Origin: CAXNKH01 sp049296795
Lineage (GTDB): Bacteria; Pseudomonadota; Gammaproteobacteria; Burkholderiales; Burkholderiaceae_C
Assembly (NCBI GenBank): GCA_049296795.1
Contig: JBAQTC010000042.1
Span: 84,415-148,414 of the forward strand
Reading direction: 5' to 3'
Length of the DNA: 64,000 bases
The notes under the pieces were generated by a model. That model did not search any database, was not told where the DNA came from, and worked only from the letters and a program-made list of their open reading frames with translations. This document shows, piece after piece, positions 32,192 to 40,339 of this stretch (position 1 is the first letter of the stretch; every line of letters begins with the position of its first letter). The position numbers and the translations under genes are program-made.

Positions 32192-32941
32192 TTAGTGAAT
32201 GAGCATGCCGCCATTGACATCCAGGGTGATGCCAGTGCAATAAGCGGACAAGTCGCTGGCCAAGAACACGCACACGCCGGCCACATCATCGGCTTTGCCA
32301 AGGCGGTTCAGTGGAATGGTTTGTGCGATGTCTTTTTTCTGATCAGGGCTGAGCTTGCCTTGTGTGATATCGGTCTCAATCAGGCCTGGGGTCACGCAAT
32401 TGATTCGAACACCTTCTGGACCAAATTCTCGCGCCATCGCTTTGGCCAAACCCAACACGCCCGCCTTGGCTGCGGAGTAATGCGGGCCGCCAAATATGCC
32501 CCCACCGCGCTGAGCAGAAACCGACGAAATACAAACAATAGAGCCCGCTTGCTGCTCACGCATGGCGGGCAGAACGGCTTGGGACATGTAAAGAGTGCCA
32601 CGCAAGCTGACGTCAAGAATTCGGTCGTAGTCGGCACCCGTGATGGCCAATGTCTTGACCGGTTGGGTAATGCCTGCGTTGTTGATGAGGATGTCAATGC
32701 GACCGAACTTGGCCAGCACTTGGGCTGCAGCTGCATCACAGGCGGCTTTGTCGGTCACATCGCCCACCAGGCCCAAGTGACCATCCCCCAGACGGGAGGC
32801 AGCGGCAGCAGGTTCAGCTCGGGCAAGGTCCATGATGACCACGCGAGCGCCCTGCGCCGCCATTTGGCGTGCAGTAGCAAAGCCCAAGCCATTAATTCCG
32901 GCACCCCCCGTGATAAGGGCGACTTTGTCTTTAAGCAGCAT
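32192..32941 (-). CDS. Short-chain dehydrogenase/reductase (FabG-like)
   Basis: 249 residues. ITGGAGINGLGFATARQMAA is the nucleotide loop with an unusual insertion (GGAGINGLG rather than TGxxxGIG), NNAGITQP, ISSVSAQRG and HYSAAKAG (catalytic Tyr-Lys) follow, and TPGLIETDIT is typical. First gene of the transketolase operon, so it probably oxidises the imported polyol or hydroxy acid to the keto compound cleaved by transketolase. Divergent from the LysR regulator. Confidence 0.92.
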   Translation of the reverse strand: MLLKDKVALITGGAGINGLGFATARQMAAQGARVVIMDLARAEPAAAASRLGDGHLGLVGDVTDKAACDAAAAQVLAKFGRIDILINNAGITQPVKTLAITGADYDRILDVSLRGTLYMSQAVLPAMREQQAGSIVCISSVSAQRGGGIFGGPHYSAAKAGVLGLAKAMAREFGPEGVRINCVTPGLIETDITQGKLSPDQKKDIAQTIPLNRLGKADDVAGVCVFLASDLSAYCTGITLDVNGGMLIH

Positions 32942-33065
32942 TTGCGTTTTTCTCCAATTGACAGAGTTTCTAAAGACCTGGCCTGCCGAAGCAGCAGGTT
33001 CAGGATTGAGAAAGCCGATGATCGTTGCCTGTTAAAGTTAAAACAAGCGATGTTTTTTCAAAGTA

Positions 33066-33084
33066 AGATGACAATCTGTCATCT
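33066..33084. promoter_or_regulatory. LysR-type operator palindrome
   Basis: AGATGACA-ATC-TGTCATCT is a perfect 8-bp dyad 18 bp ahead of the LysR-type start codon in the divergent region, and contains T-N11-A spacing. It is a likely autoregulatory site. Confidence 0.6.
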
Positions 33085-33102
33085 GAAAACAGGGTTGCCC
33101 CT

Positions 33103-34005
33103 ATGTCGTCTCTCCCCCCGATCAACAATTTGCAGGCATTTGAAGCTGTAGCCAGGCGGCGCAGTTTTGCACTTGCCGCAGCAGAATTGAACCTGACGGC
33201 ATCGGCGGTCAGTCATCAGATCGCCCGACTCGAGGCCTTTTTAGACGTGCGTCTTTTTCAACGAAGCGCCCACGGCGTTCGACTCAGCACTGCTGGAGAG
33301 CATTACCGATTTCGGGTGAGCGCAGCACTGGCAGCCATTACGGCCGCCACTGACGATCTTCGCCAAGGCGTTCGCAACAACTTGTATGTGCATTCGGCAC
33401 CTAGCTTTGCCAGTCTGTGGCTGATGCCAAGGTTGCACCGCTTTGCCCAGGCCTACCCCGATATCTCACTGAACCTCTCAGCCGCGCATACCCCGAGCGA
33501 CTTCACACTGGGGCAGGCAGATATCGATATTCGCTACGGCGTGCCCCAGTGGGGCGACTTGGTGGTAGAGCCTTTGTTTGAAGAAAACATAATGCCCTTG
33601 GCAAGCCCCACGTTCATTCAAGAACATAAGCTAAAGAGCGTTGAGCAGTTGCTGGAAGTACCCTTGATCCAAAGTAATGTGAGTGTGGTCCAGTGGTCTG
33701 ACTGGTTTGCACGCTACACGAACTTGCGAGCGCCAGAGCGGTTTCCAGTGCGCTTTGACCGGGCACAGATGTCGTTGGATGCGGCCACCCAAGGTCTTGG
33801 CGTGGCATTGGAGAGCGCCATCAACGCCGGCGGCCATTTGGAGCAAGGCAAGCTCGTACCTGTTTTCGAAATCAAGAAGGCCATCAAGGTCAAGGCTCAC
33901 TTTGCAGTGTTTCCCCAGCGGCATGCCAAGCGACCTGCGGTGGAGGCCTTCTTATCATGGCTGCATGGGGAAGCCGCACGGTGTAAGGAAACCTGCCCAG
34001 CCTGA
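33103..34005 (+). CDS. LysR-family transcriptional regulator (GcvA-like)
   Basis: 300 residues. The opening LPPINNLQAFEAVARRRSFA and LTASAVSHQIARLEAFLDVR form the winged helix, and the GcvA-type trait of a bulky effector domain with GQADIDIRYG and LIQSNVSVVQWSDWFARYTN is seen. It should control the divergent SDR/TRAP/transketolase operon. Confidence 0.92.
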   Translation: MSSLPPINNLQAFEAVARRRSFALAAAELNLTASAVSHQIARLEAFLDVRLFQRSAHGVRLSTAGEHYRFRVSAALAAITAATDDLRQGVRNNLYVHSAPSFASLWLMPRLHRFAQAYPDISLNLSAAHTPSDFTLGQADIDIRYGVPQWGDLVVEPLFEENIMPLASPTFIQEHKLKSVEQLLEVPLIQSNVSVVQWSDWFARYTNLRAPERFPVRFDRAQMSLDAATQGLGVALESAINAGGHLEQGKLVPVFEIKKAIKVKAHFAVFPQRHAKRPAVEAFLSWLHGEAARCKETCPA

Positions 34006-34241
34006 TAGCGGCACGTTCCCAATATCCAGAGGTCAGCGCATCCGTTCATCTTATCTATGGAGAAACGGATTGGTCACGACCGTCTGACCGACAAGCCAAT
34101 TGGCAAGTCCTTCCCGCAGCTGACTTCACCCGGGTACATGGCGCAGGTCACTTCATCGTTCTGGAAAGGCCGGACGTGCTCGCCAAAGTCCTGATCAACG
34201 CGATGTCGCTCGCGAGCGTTCCGAATGACACAGCGTTGTAG
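34002..34241 (+). pseudogene. C-terminal remnant of an alpha/beta hydrolase
   Basis: An open frame without start reads VHLIYGETDWSRPSDRQANW and TRVHGAGHFIVLERPDVLAK, then stops. ETDWSRP carries the acid position and GAGHF the catalytic His of alpha/beta hydrolases; the nucleophile half is missing. It overlaps the end of the LysR gene in another frame. The rest of the gap up to the repeat module shows nothing I recognise. Confidence 0.65.
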
Positions 34242-34381
34242 TAGCAGAGCCGGATATGTCGATCAGCGTTGGAGCAGGCTGTCATCTCCCTGATGCGATT
34301 CAGAACTTTGCCGCTGTCAGCTGGTCACCTGAAACTGGTCAGCGGACGAAACAGTGACAAGTGAGTTCGAGTGACTGCTTC

Positions 34382-34902
34382 TGGCCGAAAGTAGCCCATC
34401 CCTTGGGATGCACCAACCCACCCCGCTGAGAATAAAACCCAGCCAACCGGTATGAACCTATATGAAACCACTGCAAATAGGCATCAAGGAGCAAGGCCAT
34501 GGCTACTAACAACACCGCATCTTCGAACCCACGGGCTGAAAGCACCCGCGACGTGCTGGACGTACTAGCCGGCAGCATCGCCAGAACGGCAGCCAACGAA
34601 CCCAAGTTCGAGCCCCAACACCTTGTTCCAGAGGTCCCGGCCGAACCAGCCCGCCAGCTACTGACCGAAATAATGCTCGCCGATCGCTGGGTGTGTTCAG
34701 TCGCGCGACTTCAGCGCTGGCGCACCGTCGGCGAGGGGCCGCAGTACTTGAAGATCGTGGGGAAAGTTTTGTACCGGCTCAAAGACATTGAGGCTTATGA
34801 AGAAGCCTGTCTGATCCGGAAAGCGCTCTAGGGGCGCACCCAAAGAGGCCCCGAACGGGTTGTAAATTGTTCGAACGACTTGGAATCAGTTCGAAATAGT
34901 CT
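34382..34902 (+). repeat. Right-end module R-C (leader, excisionase-like gene, TTCGAA pair) joined to tRNA-Ser
   Basis: Left edge TGGCCGAAAGTAGCCCATCC as in R-B, same leader, TTCGAA sites starting at 34870 and 34890. After AAATAGTCT it enters the intact tRNA, whose T-loop holds a third TTCGAA 30 bp further on. Confidence 0.9.
34499..34831 (+). CDS. Excisionase-like (AlpA/HTH_17-type) DNA-binding protein, copy C
   Basis: 110 residues. The DNA-binding half is identical to copy A from LLTEIM through EEACL, but the first 50 residues differ at about fifteen positions (for example STRDVLDVLAGSIAR against KMGDVLDALSSGIAK). This contrast shows strong constraint on the helix-turn-helix. It lies 71 bp from the 3' end of the tRNA-Ser gene, where an integrase or its partner would normally sit. 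Confidence 0.75.
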   Translation: MATNNTASSNPRAESTRDVLDVLAGSIARTAANEPKFEPQHLVPEVPAEPARQLLTEIMLADRWVCSVARLQRWRTVGEGPQYLKIVGKVLYRLKDIEAYEEACLIRKAL

Positions 34903-34990
<88 letters not shown>

Positions 34991-35007
34991 GTGCGGCGTC
35001 GATTGTA

Positions 35008-36207
35008 TCAGCCGCGCAACTTCGTAATCGCCAGTGCGGCCTCCTTGGGCGAGTCATAGGCTTGGCTTTGCAGCAGCAAGCGGCCTTGGGCATCGACTTG
35101 TTTGAAATAAAACTTGCCGTCGGCCTCTTTGTACTGTTTGAACACGGGCTCGGTGGATTTTTCCGCTTTGCGTTTGATGGGGGAGTCGATATGGCGCAGA
35201 TCACGCAGGCCAACGGCGTGGCGCAGTTCGGCATTGAAGGCGCGTGACAAGGCGCGGGCTTTTTCGGCGCCAGCTTGCAAAATGGCTTCGAGTTGCGTTG
35301 GGTTGCCCATCAGCGATTCGTAAGCTTGGCGCATCGGCGCGATTTCACGGTCGATCTGTTCAAACAGCAGTTGCTTGGCCTCGGCCCAGGCGATGCCGTC
35401 GGCATAGGCCTGGCGCATGGCGGCAGTCTCTGCTGGCGTGGCAAATGCTTGATACAGCTGGAACAGGGCCGAGCCTTCAGTGTCTTTGGCGACACCGGGC
35501 GCCTTGGAGTCCGTGAGCAGGCCAGCAATTTGTTTGCGCAGTTGCTCGCGCGGGGCAAATAGCGCAATCGTGTTGTCGTAGCTCTTGCTCATCTTCCGCC
35601 CGTCCAGGCCGGGCAGGGTAGCGACGTCTTCTTCGATCACGGCTTCGGGCAAAACAAAATGCTCGCCATAGCGGTGGTTGAAACTTTGTGCAATGTCGCG
35701 CGCCATTTCGATGTGTTGAACTTGGTCGCGACCGACCGGCACTTTGTGGGCTTTGAACATCAAAATGTCAGCCGCCATCAGCACCGGGTACATGAACAGG
35801 CCAGCCGTGACATCAACATCGGGGTCCAGCCCGGCTTGGGTGTTTTTGTCCACCGCCGCTTTGTAGGCGTGGGCCCGATTGAGCTGGCCTTTGCCACTGA
35901 CACAGGTTAAGAGCCAGGTCAGTTCGGGAATTTCCGGGATGTCGGATTGGCGGTAAAAAGTCACACGCTCAGGGTTCAACCCGGCGGCCAACCAGGTCGC
36001 TGCAATTTCCAAGGTCGAGCGCTGAATGCGCGCGGGGTCAGCGATTTTGATCAGCGCGTGGTAATCGGCCAGAAAATAAAAACTCTCGACCCCGGCGATC
36101 AAACTGGCTTTGACGGCAGGGCGAATGGCGCCAACGTAATTGCCCAAATGGGGCGTGCCCGATGTGGTGATGCCGGTTAAAACACGCATGGAATGCTGAA
36201 GAGTCAT
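35008..36207 (-). CDS. trpS: Tryptophanyl-tRNA synthetase with C-terminal extension
   Basis: 399 residues. Class I motifs: TTSGTPHLGNYVGA (HIGH variant) and GRKMSKSYDN (KMSKS). The catalytic core ends near residue 335; a C-terminal extension of about 60 residues follows, whose last part (FKQYKEADGKFYFKQVDAQG, then LLLQSQAYDSPKEAALAI) resembles a YegP/DUF1508 domain. An internal Met six codons in is an alternative start. Core gene, 17 bp from the tRNA-Ser 5' end. Confidence 0.96.
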   Translation of the reverse strand: MTLQHSMRVLTGITTSGTPHLGNYVGAIRPAVKASLIAGVESFYFLADYHALIKIADPARIQRSTLEIAATWLAAGLNPERVTFYRQSDIPEIPELTWLLTCVSGKGQLNRAHAYKAAVDKNTQAGLDPDVDVTAGLFMYPVLMAADILMFKAHKVPVGRDQVQHIEMARDIAQSFNHRYGEHFVLPEAVIEEDVATLPGLDGRKMSKSYDNTIALFAPREQLRKQIAGLLTDSKAPGVAKDTEGSALFQLYQAFATPAETAAMRQAYADGIAWAEAKQLLFEQIDREIAPMRQAYESLMGNPTQLEAILQAGAEKARALSRAFNAELRHAVGLRDLRHIDSPIKRKAEKSTEPVFKQYKEADGKFYFKQVDAQGRLLLQSQAYDSPKEAALAITKLRG

Positions 36208-36211
36208 CGGC

Positions 36212-36880
36212 TTAGCGCACCAGAAAAGACAGGGGTGTGAGCAGCAACTCGAGCAGTGAGTAAGTCACACTCATCACCGGTCGCAGCCAATAGTTGCTGA
36301 CCAGACCGGTCAGTACCAAGGCCATCACGATAAAGAAGCCCCAAGGTTCGATCCGGCTGAGCATCGCAGCGTAACGCCAGGGCAGCAAGCCGACCAGAAT
36401 TCGACCGCCGTCAAGCGGGGGCAGGGGGAACAGGTTGAAAGCGAACATCACCACATTGACCAACATGCCGGCGCGGCACATCTCGATGAAAAAGCGCTCG
36501 TTGACCTCAAGGCCGATCAAAACGTACAGCAGCACGCCCCACAGCAGCGCCTGTGCCAGATTCGAGCCGGGCCCGGCCAGCGCGACCCAGATCATGTGGC
36601 GCTTGGGGTGGCGCAACTTGCCGAAATTCACTGGCACCGGTTTGGCGTAACCAAACAAAAAAGCACCTGAAGTGGCGAAGTACAACAGCAGCGGCATCAA
36701 AATAGTTCCCACCGGGTCGATGTGCTTGAGCGGGTTGAGCGTGATGCGCCCGAGCGCCCAGGCCGTGTTGTCGCCGAAATGCCGGGCCGCGTAGCCGTGG
36801 GCTGCCTCGTGCACGGTGATGGCGAACAAAACCGGCAACGCGTAAATCAGGACGGTTTGAATCAGATGAGAAAAATCCAT
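36212..36880 (-). CDS. Site-2-protease-family metallopeptidase (M50), short form
   Basis: 222 residues with about five membrane segments. ITVHEAAHGYAAR is the zinc motif; NLFPLPPLDGGRIL has the third-ligand Asp. GYAKPVPVNFGKLRHPKRHM is typical of the YwhC/Rv-like rhomboid-independent M50 group. It would cleave membrane proteins within the bilayer; its target is unknown. Immediately precedes trpS (4-bp gap). Confidence 0.92.
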   Translation of the reverse strand: MDFSHLIQTVLIYALPVLFAITVHEAAHGYAARHFGDNTAWALGRITLNPLKHIDPVGTILMPLLLYFATSGAFLFGYAKPVPVNFGKLRHPKRHMIWVALAGPGSNLAQALLWGVLLYVLIGLEVNERFFIEMCRAGMLVNVVMFAFNLFPLPPLDGGRILVGLLPWRYAAMLSRIEPWGFFIVMALVLTGLVSNYWLRPVMSVTYSLLELLLTPLSFLVR

Positions 36881-36917
36881 GGCGCGATTGTGTCAGACCC
36901 GAGACCCGTCCCCGCGC

Positions 36918-37541
36918 TCACAACCCCAGTGGCGCCAGAGCGCCGCCGCCGCGGCGCAGTAGCACAGGTTCTCCACTGCTGAGATCGACCACGGTGGTGG
37001 GTTGCTGGGCGCAAGCGCCAGCGTCAATCACGCCGGCAATCTGATTTTCATAAAGCTGACGGATGTCATTCGCGTCGTTGAGCGGCTCGCGTTGGCCAGC
37101 GGCAATCAGGGTACTGGCCAAGAGCGGAGCGTTGTGCAACTCGAGCAGGGCTTGCAAAGTTCGGTGTTCGGGCACCCGTAGACCAATGGTTTTGCGTGAG
37201 GGGTGGCTGAGTCGGCGCGGCACTTCCTTGGAGGCTTCCAGGATGAAGGTGTAAGGGCCGGGCGTGGTCGCTTTGATCAAACGGAATTGCTGGTTATCGA
37301 CCCGGGCGTAATTGGCCAATTCGCTCAAATCGCGGCACAACAGCGACAAGTGGTGCTTGTCGTCAATACCGCGGATGCGGCGCAAGCTGTCGGCTGCGGC
37401 CTTGTCGTCCAAATGGCAGACCAGGGCGTAGCTGGAGTCGGTGGGGACGGCCAGCACACCGCCCTTTTCCAGCAGGGCCACGGCCTGCTTGAGCAAGCGG
37501 GGTTGCGGGTTGTCGGGGTGGACTTGAAAAAATTGGGCCAT
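36918..37541 (-). CDS. YrdC/Sua5-family L-threonylcarbamoyladenylate synthase-like protein
   Basis: 207 residues from the ATG that overlaps the stop of the preceding transporter gene (TGATG). GGVLAVPTDSSYALVCHLDD, RIRGIDDKHHLSLLCRDLSE, TPGPYTFIL and KTIGLRVPEH are the YrdC-fold signatures; HPSRKTIG supports the YciO branch. It makes threonylcarbamoyl-AMP for t6A tRNA modification or is a YciO paralogue of unproven role. An upstream extension of 89 codons antisense to the transporter is not used. Confidence 0.88.
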   Translation of the reverse strand: MAQFFQVHPDNPQPRLLKQAVALLEKGGVLAVPTDSSYALVCHLDDKAAADSLRRIRGIDDKHHLSLLCRDLSELANYARVDNQQFRLIKATTPGPYTFILEASKEVPRRLSHPSRKTIGLRVPEHRTLQALLELHNAPLLASTLIAAGQREPLNDANDIRQLYENQIAGVIDAGACAQQPTTVVDLSSGEPVLLRRGGGALAPLGL

Positions 37542-38434
37542 CAGCTCTCCACCGGTTCTATTCGCAAGCGACTGTCTTTGAGGGTTAACCAGGCCCCGGC
37601 CGCCCCGCACAAGGCAATCAACAACATGCCCAGCAAAGCCCAGCTGTCGGGGACGTGACCAAAAACGAGGTAGCCGCCCAACATGGCAAAGCCGATCTGG
37701 AAATAAAGAAACGGGGTCAAGGTCGAGGCGGGTGCTCGGCTGTAGGCCAAGGTCAGCAGCAAATGACCAATGGTCGCCATCACGCCGAGCAGGACGAGTG
37801 CACCCCACAAACCCCAGGATGCGATCGGCTGCCAGACAAATGGCAGGGCCAGCGAAGACAGCAAAGCACCGACCCAGCCGCCATAAAACTGCATGGTCAT
37901 GGCGTCTTCGGTTTGGGCCAGCTTGCTGGTGAGCAACTGAAATCCCGCGTTGCTGGCCACCAGGGCCAGCGGCATCAACATGGCCCAGCTAAAGTCGTCG
38001 TGACCGGGCCGAATGATGATCAAGGTCCCCACAAAGCCGCCGATGACCAGCAGCCAACGCAAGCGCGAGACTGTTTCACCCAGCTGGGATCGGGCAAACA
38101 AGGTGATGACCAAGGGTGTCAGCATGACGATGGCGGTGAACTCGCCCACCGGCAGGTACTTGAGGCTGAAAAAAGCCAGCATGCTGGTCTGCACTAAAAG
38201 TGCGCCGCGCAGACACTGGTATTTGGGGTGTTCGGTCTGGAACAAGCGTCGCCCAACCAGCGGCCACATGACCACCGTGGTTGCCACTGCCTGGAACATG
38301 TAGCGAAACCACAAGGCCAGCAGCACCGGCAGGCTCAGTGAAACGTATTTGGTCGTGGTGTCAAGCGTGGCAAAACAAACCACCGCAGCCAGCGCGATGG
38401 CGATGCCAGCCAAAGTCCGGGGCGTCGGACTCAC
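37541..38434 (-). CDS. EamA/DMT-superfamily transporter
   Basis: 297 residues, ten hydrophobic segments in two EamA repeats: FATLDTTTKYVSLSLPVLLA and FRYMFQAVATTVVMWPLVGR at the start of the first, LLTSKLAQTEDAMTMQFYGG in the second. DMT members export metabolites or amino acids; no substrate clue. Overlaps the PHP gene by ATGA. Confidence 0.9.
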   Translation of the reverse strand: MSPTPRTLAGIAIALAAVVCFATLDTTTKYVSLSLPVLLALWFRYMFQAVATTVVMWPLVGRRLFQTEHPKYQCLRGALLVQTSMLAFFSLKYLPVGEFTAIVMLTPLVITLFARSQLGETVSRLRWLLVIGGFVGTLIIIRPGHDDFSWAMLMPLALVASNAGFQLLTSKLAQTEDAMTMQFYGGWVGALLSSLALPFVWQPIASWGLWGALVLLGVMATIGHLLLTLAYSRAPASTLTPFLYFQIGFAMLGGYLVFGHVPDSWALLGMLLIALCGAAGAWLTLKDSRLRIEPVES

Positions 38435-39285
38435 TGAATTCGATCCTGCAGCAAGTCCCAGACCGGGGTCAATTCACCCGGTAGCAAAGGCAGTAACCCC
38501 AGTTCAATGCGAGACTCCTCGGGGCTGTGAAAATCGCTGCCGCGCGAAGCGGCCAAATCAAACTCAAGCGCGGTCTGGGCGTAGCTCAGGGCTTCGGCAC
38601 TGGAGTGGCTGCCCGTTACGACCTCAACCGCGCGTCCGCCGTGGGCTTTGAATTCGCTGAACAAGGCGAACTCTTCGTTGGCGCTGAACTTGTAGCGCGC
38701 TGGGTGGGCGATGACAGCAACACCACCGGCTTGGGTGATCCAGCGCACAGCGTCTCCTAGGCTGGCCCAGCGGTGTTCAACGAAACCAGGCTTGCCTTCG
38801 GTCAAGTATTTGCGAAACACTTCGTTGGTGTCGCGGCAGACGCCGGACTCCACTAAAAAACGGGCGAAATGGGTGCGTGAGATCAGTTCGGGGTTGCCCA
38901 CGAACTGCATCGCACCTTCAAACGCGCCTTTGATTCCCACGGCGGCCAAGCCCTGTGCCATCTCCCTGGCGCGCAGCTCACGCCCGCCTCGGGTGCGTTG
39001 CAGGCCGAGTTTAAGTTGCTCGTCGTCCATGGCAAAACCCAGACCCACGATGTGCACGGTCTTGCCGGCAAACGTGACAGAAATTTCGGTGCCCGTGAGG
39101 TACTTCATTCCCTGCGCTTTGGCCGCAGCGGCGGCGCGCTGTTGGCCGCCGATTTCGTCGTGGTCGGTCAAGGCCCACAACTCCACCCCGTTGGCCTTGG
39201 CGCGGGCTGCCAAATCCTCGGGCGTGAGTGTGCCGTCAGAGACCAGAGAATGGCAATGTAGATCGGCGTTGAGTAGGGTGCTCAC
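38431..39285 (-). CDS. PHP-domain phosphoesterase (RNase AM/YciV-like)
   Basis: 284 residues. NADLHCHSLVSDGTLTPEDL and WALTDHDEIGG hold N-terminal metal ligands, TGTEISVTF the Glu, VAVIAHPARYK a His, and AASRGSDFHSPEE the last Asp-His pair. Characterised relatives remove nucleotides 5' to 3' from short RNAs and mature rRNA 5' ends, and hydrolyse 3',5'-bisphosphonucleotides. First gene of the unit running through to trpS. Confidence 0.92.
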   Translation of the reverse strand: MSTLLNADLHCHSLVSDGTLTPEDLAARAKANGVELWALTDHDEIGGQQRAAAAAKAQGMKYLTGTEISVTFAGKTVHIVGLGFAMDDEQLKLGLQRTRGGRELRAREMAQGLAAVGIKGAFEGAMQFVGNPELISRTHFARFLVESGVCRDTNEVFRKYLTEGKPGFVEHRWASLGDAVRWITQAGGVAVIAHPARYKFSANEEFALFSEFKAHGGRAVEVVTGSHSSAEALSYAQTALEFDLAASRGSDFHSPEESRIELGLLPLLPGELTPVWDLLQDRIQ

Positions 39286-39314
39286 CCTGTGATTTTACTT
39301 GGGCCGGGATATCC

Positions 39315-40271
39315 CTAGTCCACCACCGCACCCGATTCCAGCACGATGGGTTTGAGGGTTTGGTATTCCTTCATCACGAAAGCGCCGTACTGGGCGGCGG
39401 TGGCGCTGACGGCCTCGGCCCCGTGCGAGCTAATTTTCTCGATCATGTCGGGTGAACGCTGAATTTCGCTCATGGCCTGGTTGAGCTGCGCCACGATGGC
39501 CGGTGGTGTGCCCTTGGGCGCAAAAATGCCGAACCAGGAACCCATCAACTGCAGGCCGCTTTCCATGGTGGTTGGCACCTCGGGCAAGGCCTTGGCCCGC
39601 TTCTCACTGGTCACCGCCAGCGCGCGCAGCTGGCCTGTGCGAATGTGTTGCAACACCGAGGGCGCGGTGGCCACCATGAATTGGGTGCGTCCGGCGATTA
39701 AATCAGTTAGCGCCACAGCGCCTTTGTACGGGATGTGGGTCATGGTCACGCCCACGTGTTTTTGCAGCATCACGCCGGAAATGTGCGAGGCGGTACCGAC
39801 ACCAGTGGACGGATAGCTGAGTTTGCCGTCCTGGGTTTTGGCGTAAGCCAGAAATTCGTTGAGGGTTTTGACCGGCAGACTGGGGTGAACCACCAGCACA
39901 TTGGGTACATCGGCCAGCGGTGAGATGGGAATCAGCTCGGTCAAGGGGTTGACCGCCAGTTTGCGAAACAAAGTGGGATTAACGGCCATGGGGCCGATCG
40001 AGCTGGCCAGCAAGGTGTAGCCATCGGCCGGGCTGCGGGCCACGATTTCGGTGCCGATATTGCCGGCAGCGCCGGGTTTGTTGTCCACCACAAACGACTG
40101 ACCGAGTTTGACGCTCAGGCGCTGCGCCATTTCTCGCGCCAAGATGTCGGTGGTGCCGCCGGCGGTGAACGACACCACAATTTTCACGGGCTTGTTGGGA
40201 AAGCCTTGGGCTTGCGCCAGCCCCAAGCTCATGCCCAGCAACAGGAGATAAAGTCGGGGTAGCAAAAACAT
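39315..40271 (-). CDS. Bug-family periplasmic solute receptor
   Basis: 318 residues. Leader FLLPRLYLLLLGMSLGLAQA; mature KIVVSFTAGGTTDILAREMA, VDNKPGAAGNIGTEIVARSP and THIPYKGAVALTDLIAGRTQ. Divergent from the MmgE/PrpD gene, with 68 bp between start codons, so co-regulated with it is plausible. Ligand possibly a branched or tricarboxylic acid. No TctAB adjacent; the only pair is 17 kb away. Confidence 0.93.
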   Translation of the reverse strand: MFLLPRLYLLLLGMSLGLAQAQGFPNKPVKIVVSFTAGGTTDILAREMAQRLSVKLGQSFVVDNKPGAAGNIGTEIVARSPADGYTLLASSIGPMAVNPTLFRKLAVNPLTELIPISPLADVPNVLVVHPSLPVKTLNEFLAYAKTQDGKLSYPSTGVGTASHISGVMLQKHVGVTMTHIPYKGAVALTDLIAGRTQFMVATAPSVLQHIRTGQLRALAVTSEKRAKALPEVPTTMESGLQLMGSWFGIFAPKGTPPAIVAQLNQAMSEIQRSPDMIEKISSHGAEAVSATAAQYGAFVMKEYQTLKPIVLESGAVVD

Positions 40272-40339
40272 ATTTTCTTTCGGGTAAATGCAAGCAAGGG
40301 TTTGCCAAAATCATAGCGGATCAATCCGCAGGAGCTGAC

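Larger units (their letters stand above)
27038..34902. mobile_element. Array element 3: TRAP/split-transketolase module abutting tRNA-Ser
   Basis: About 7.9 kb from a tRNA-end copy to the intact tRNA-Ser(CGA) gene. Left module, six-gene catabolic/transport operon with divergent LysR regulator, a hydrolase remnant, leader, excisionase-like gene copy C, TTCGAA pair. Being next to the real tRNA it should be the most recently inserted element if new arrivals enter at the tRNA. Confidence 0.55.
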
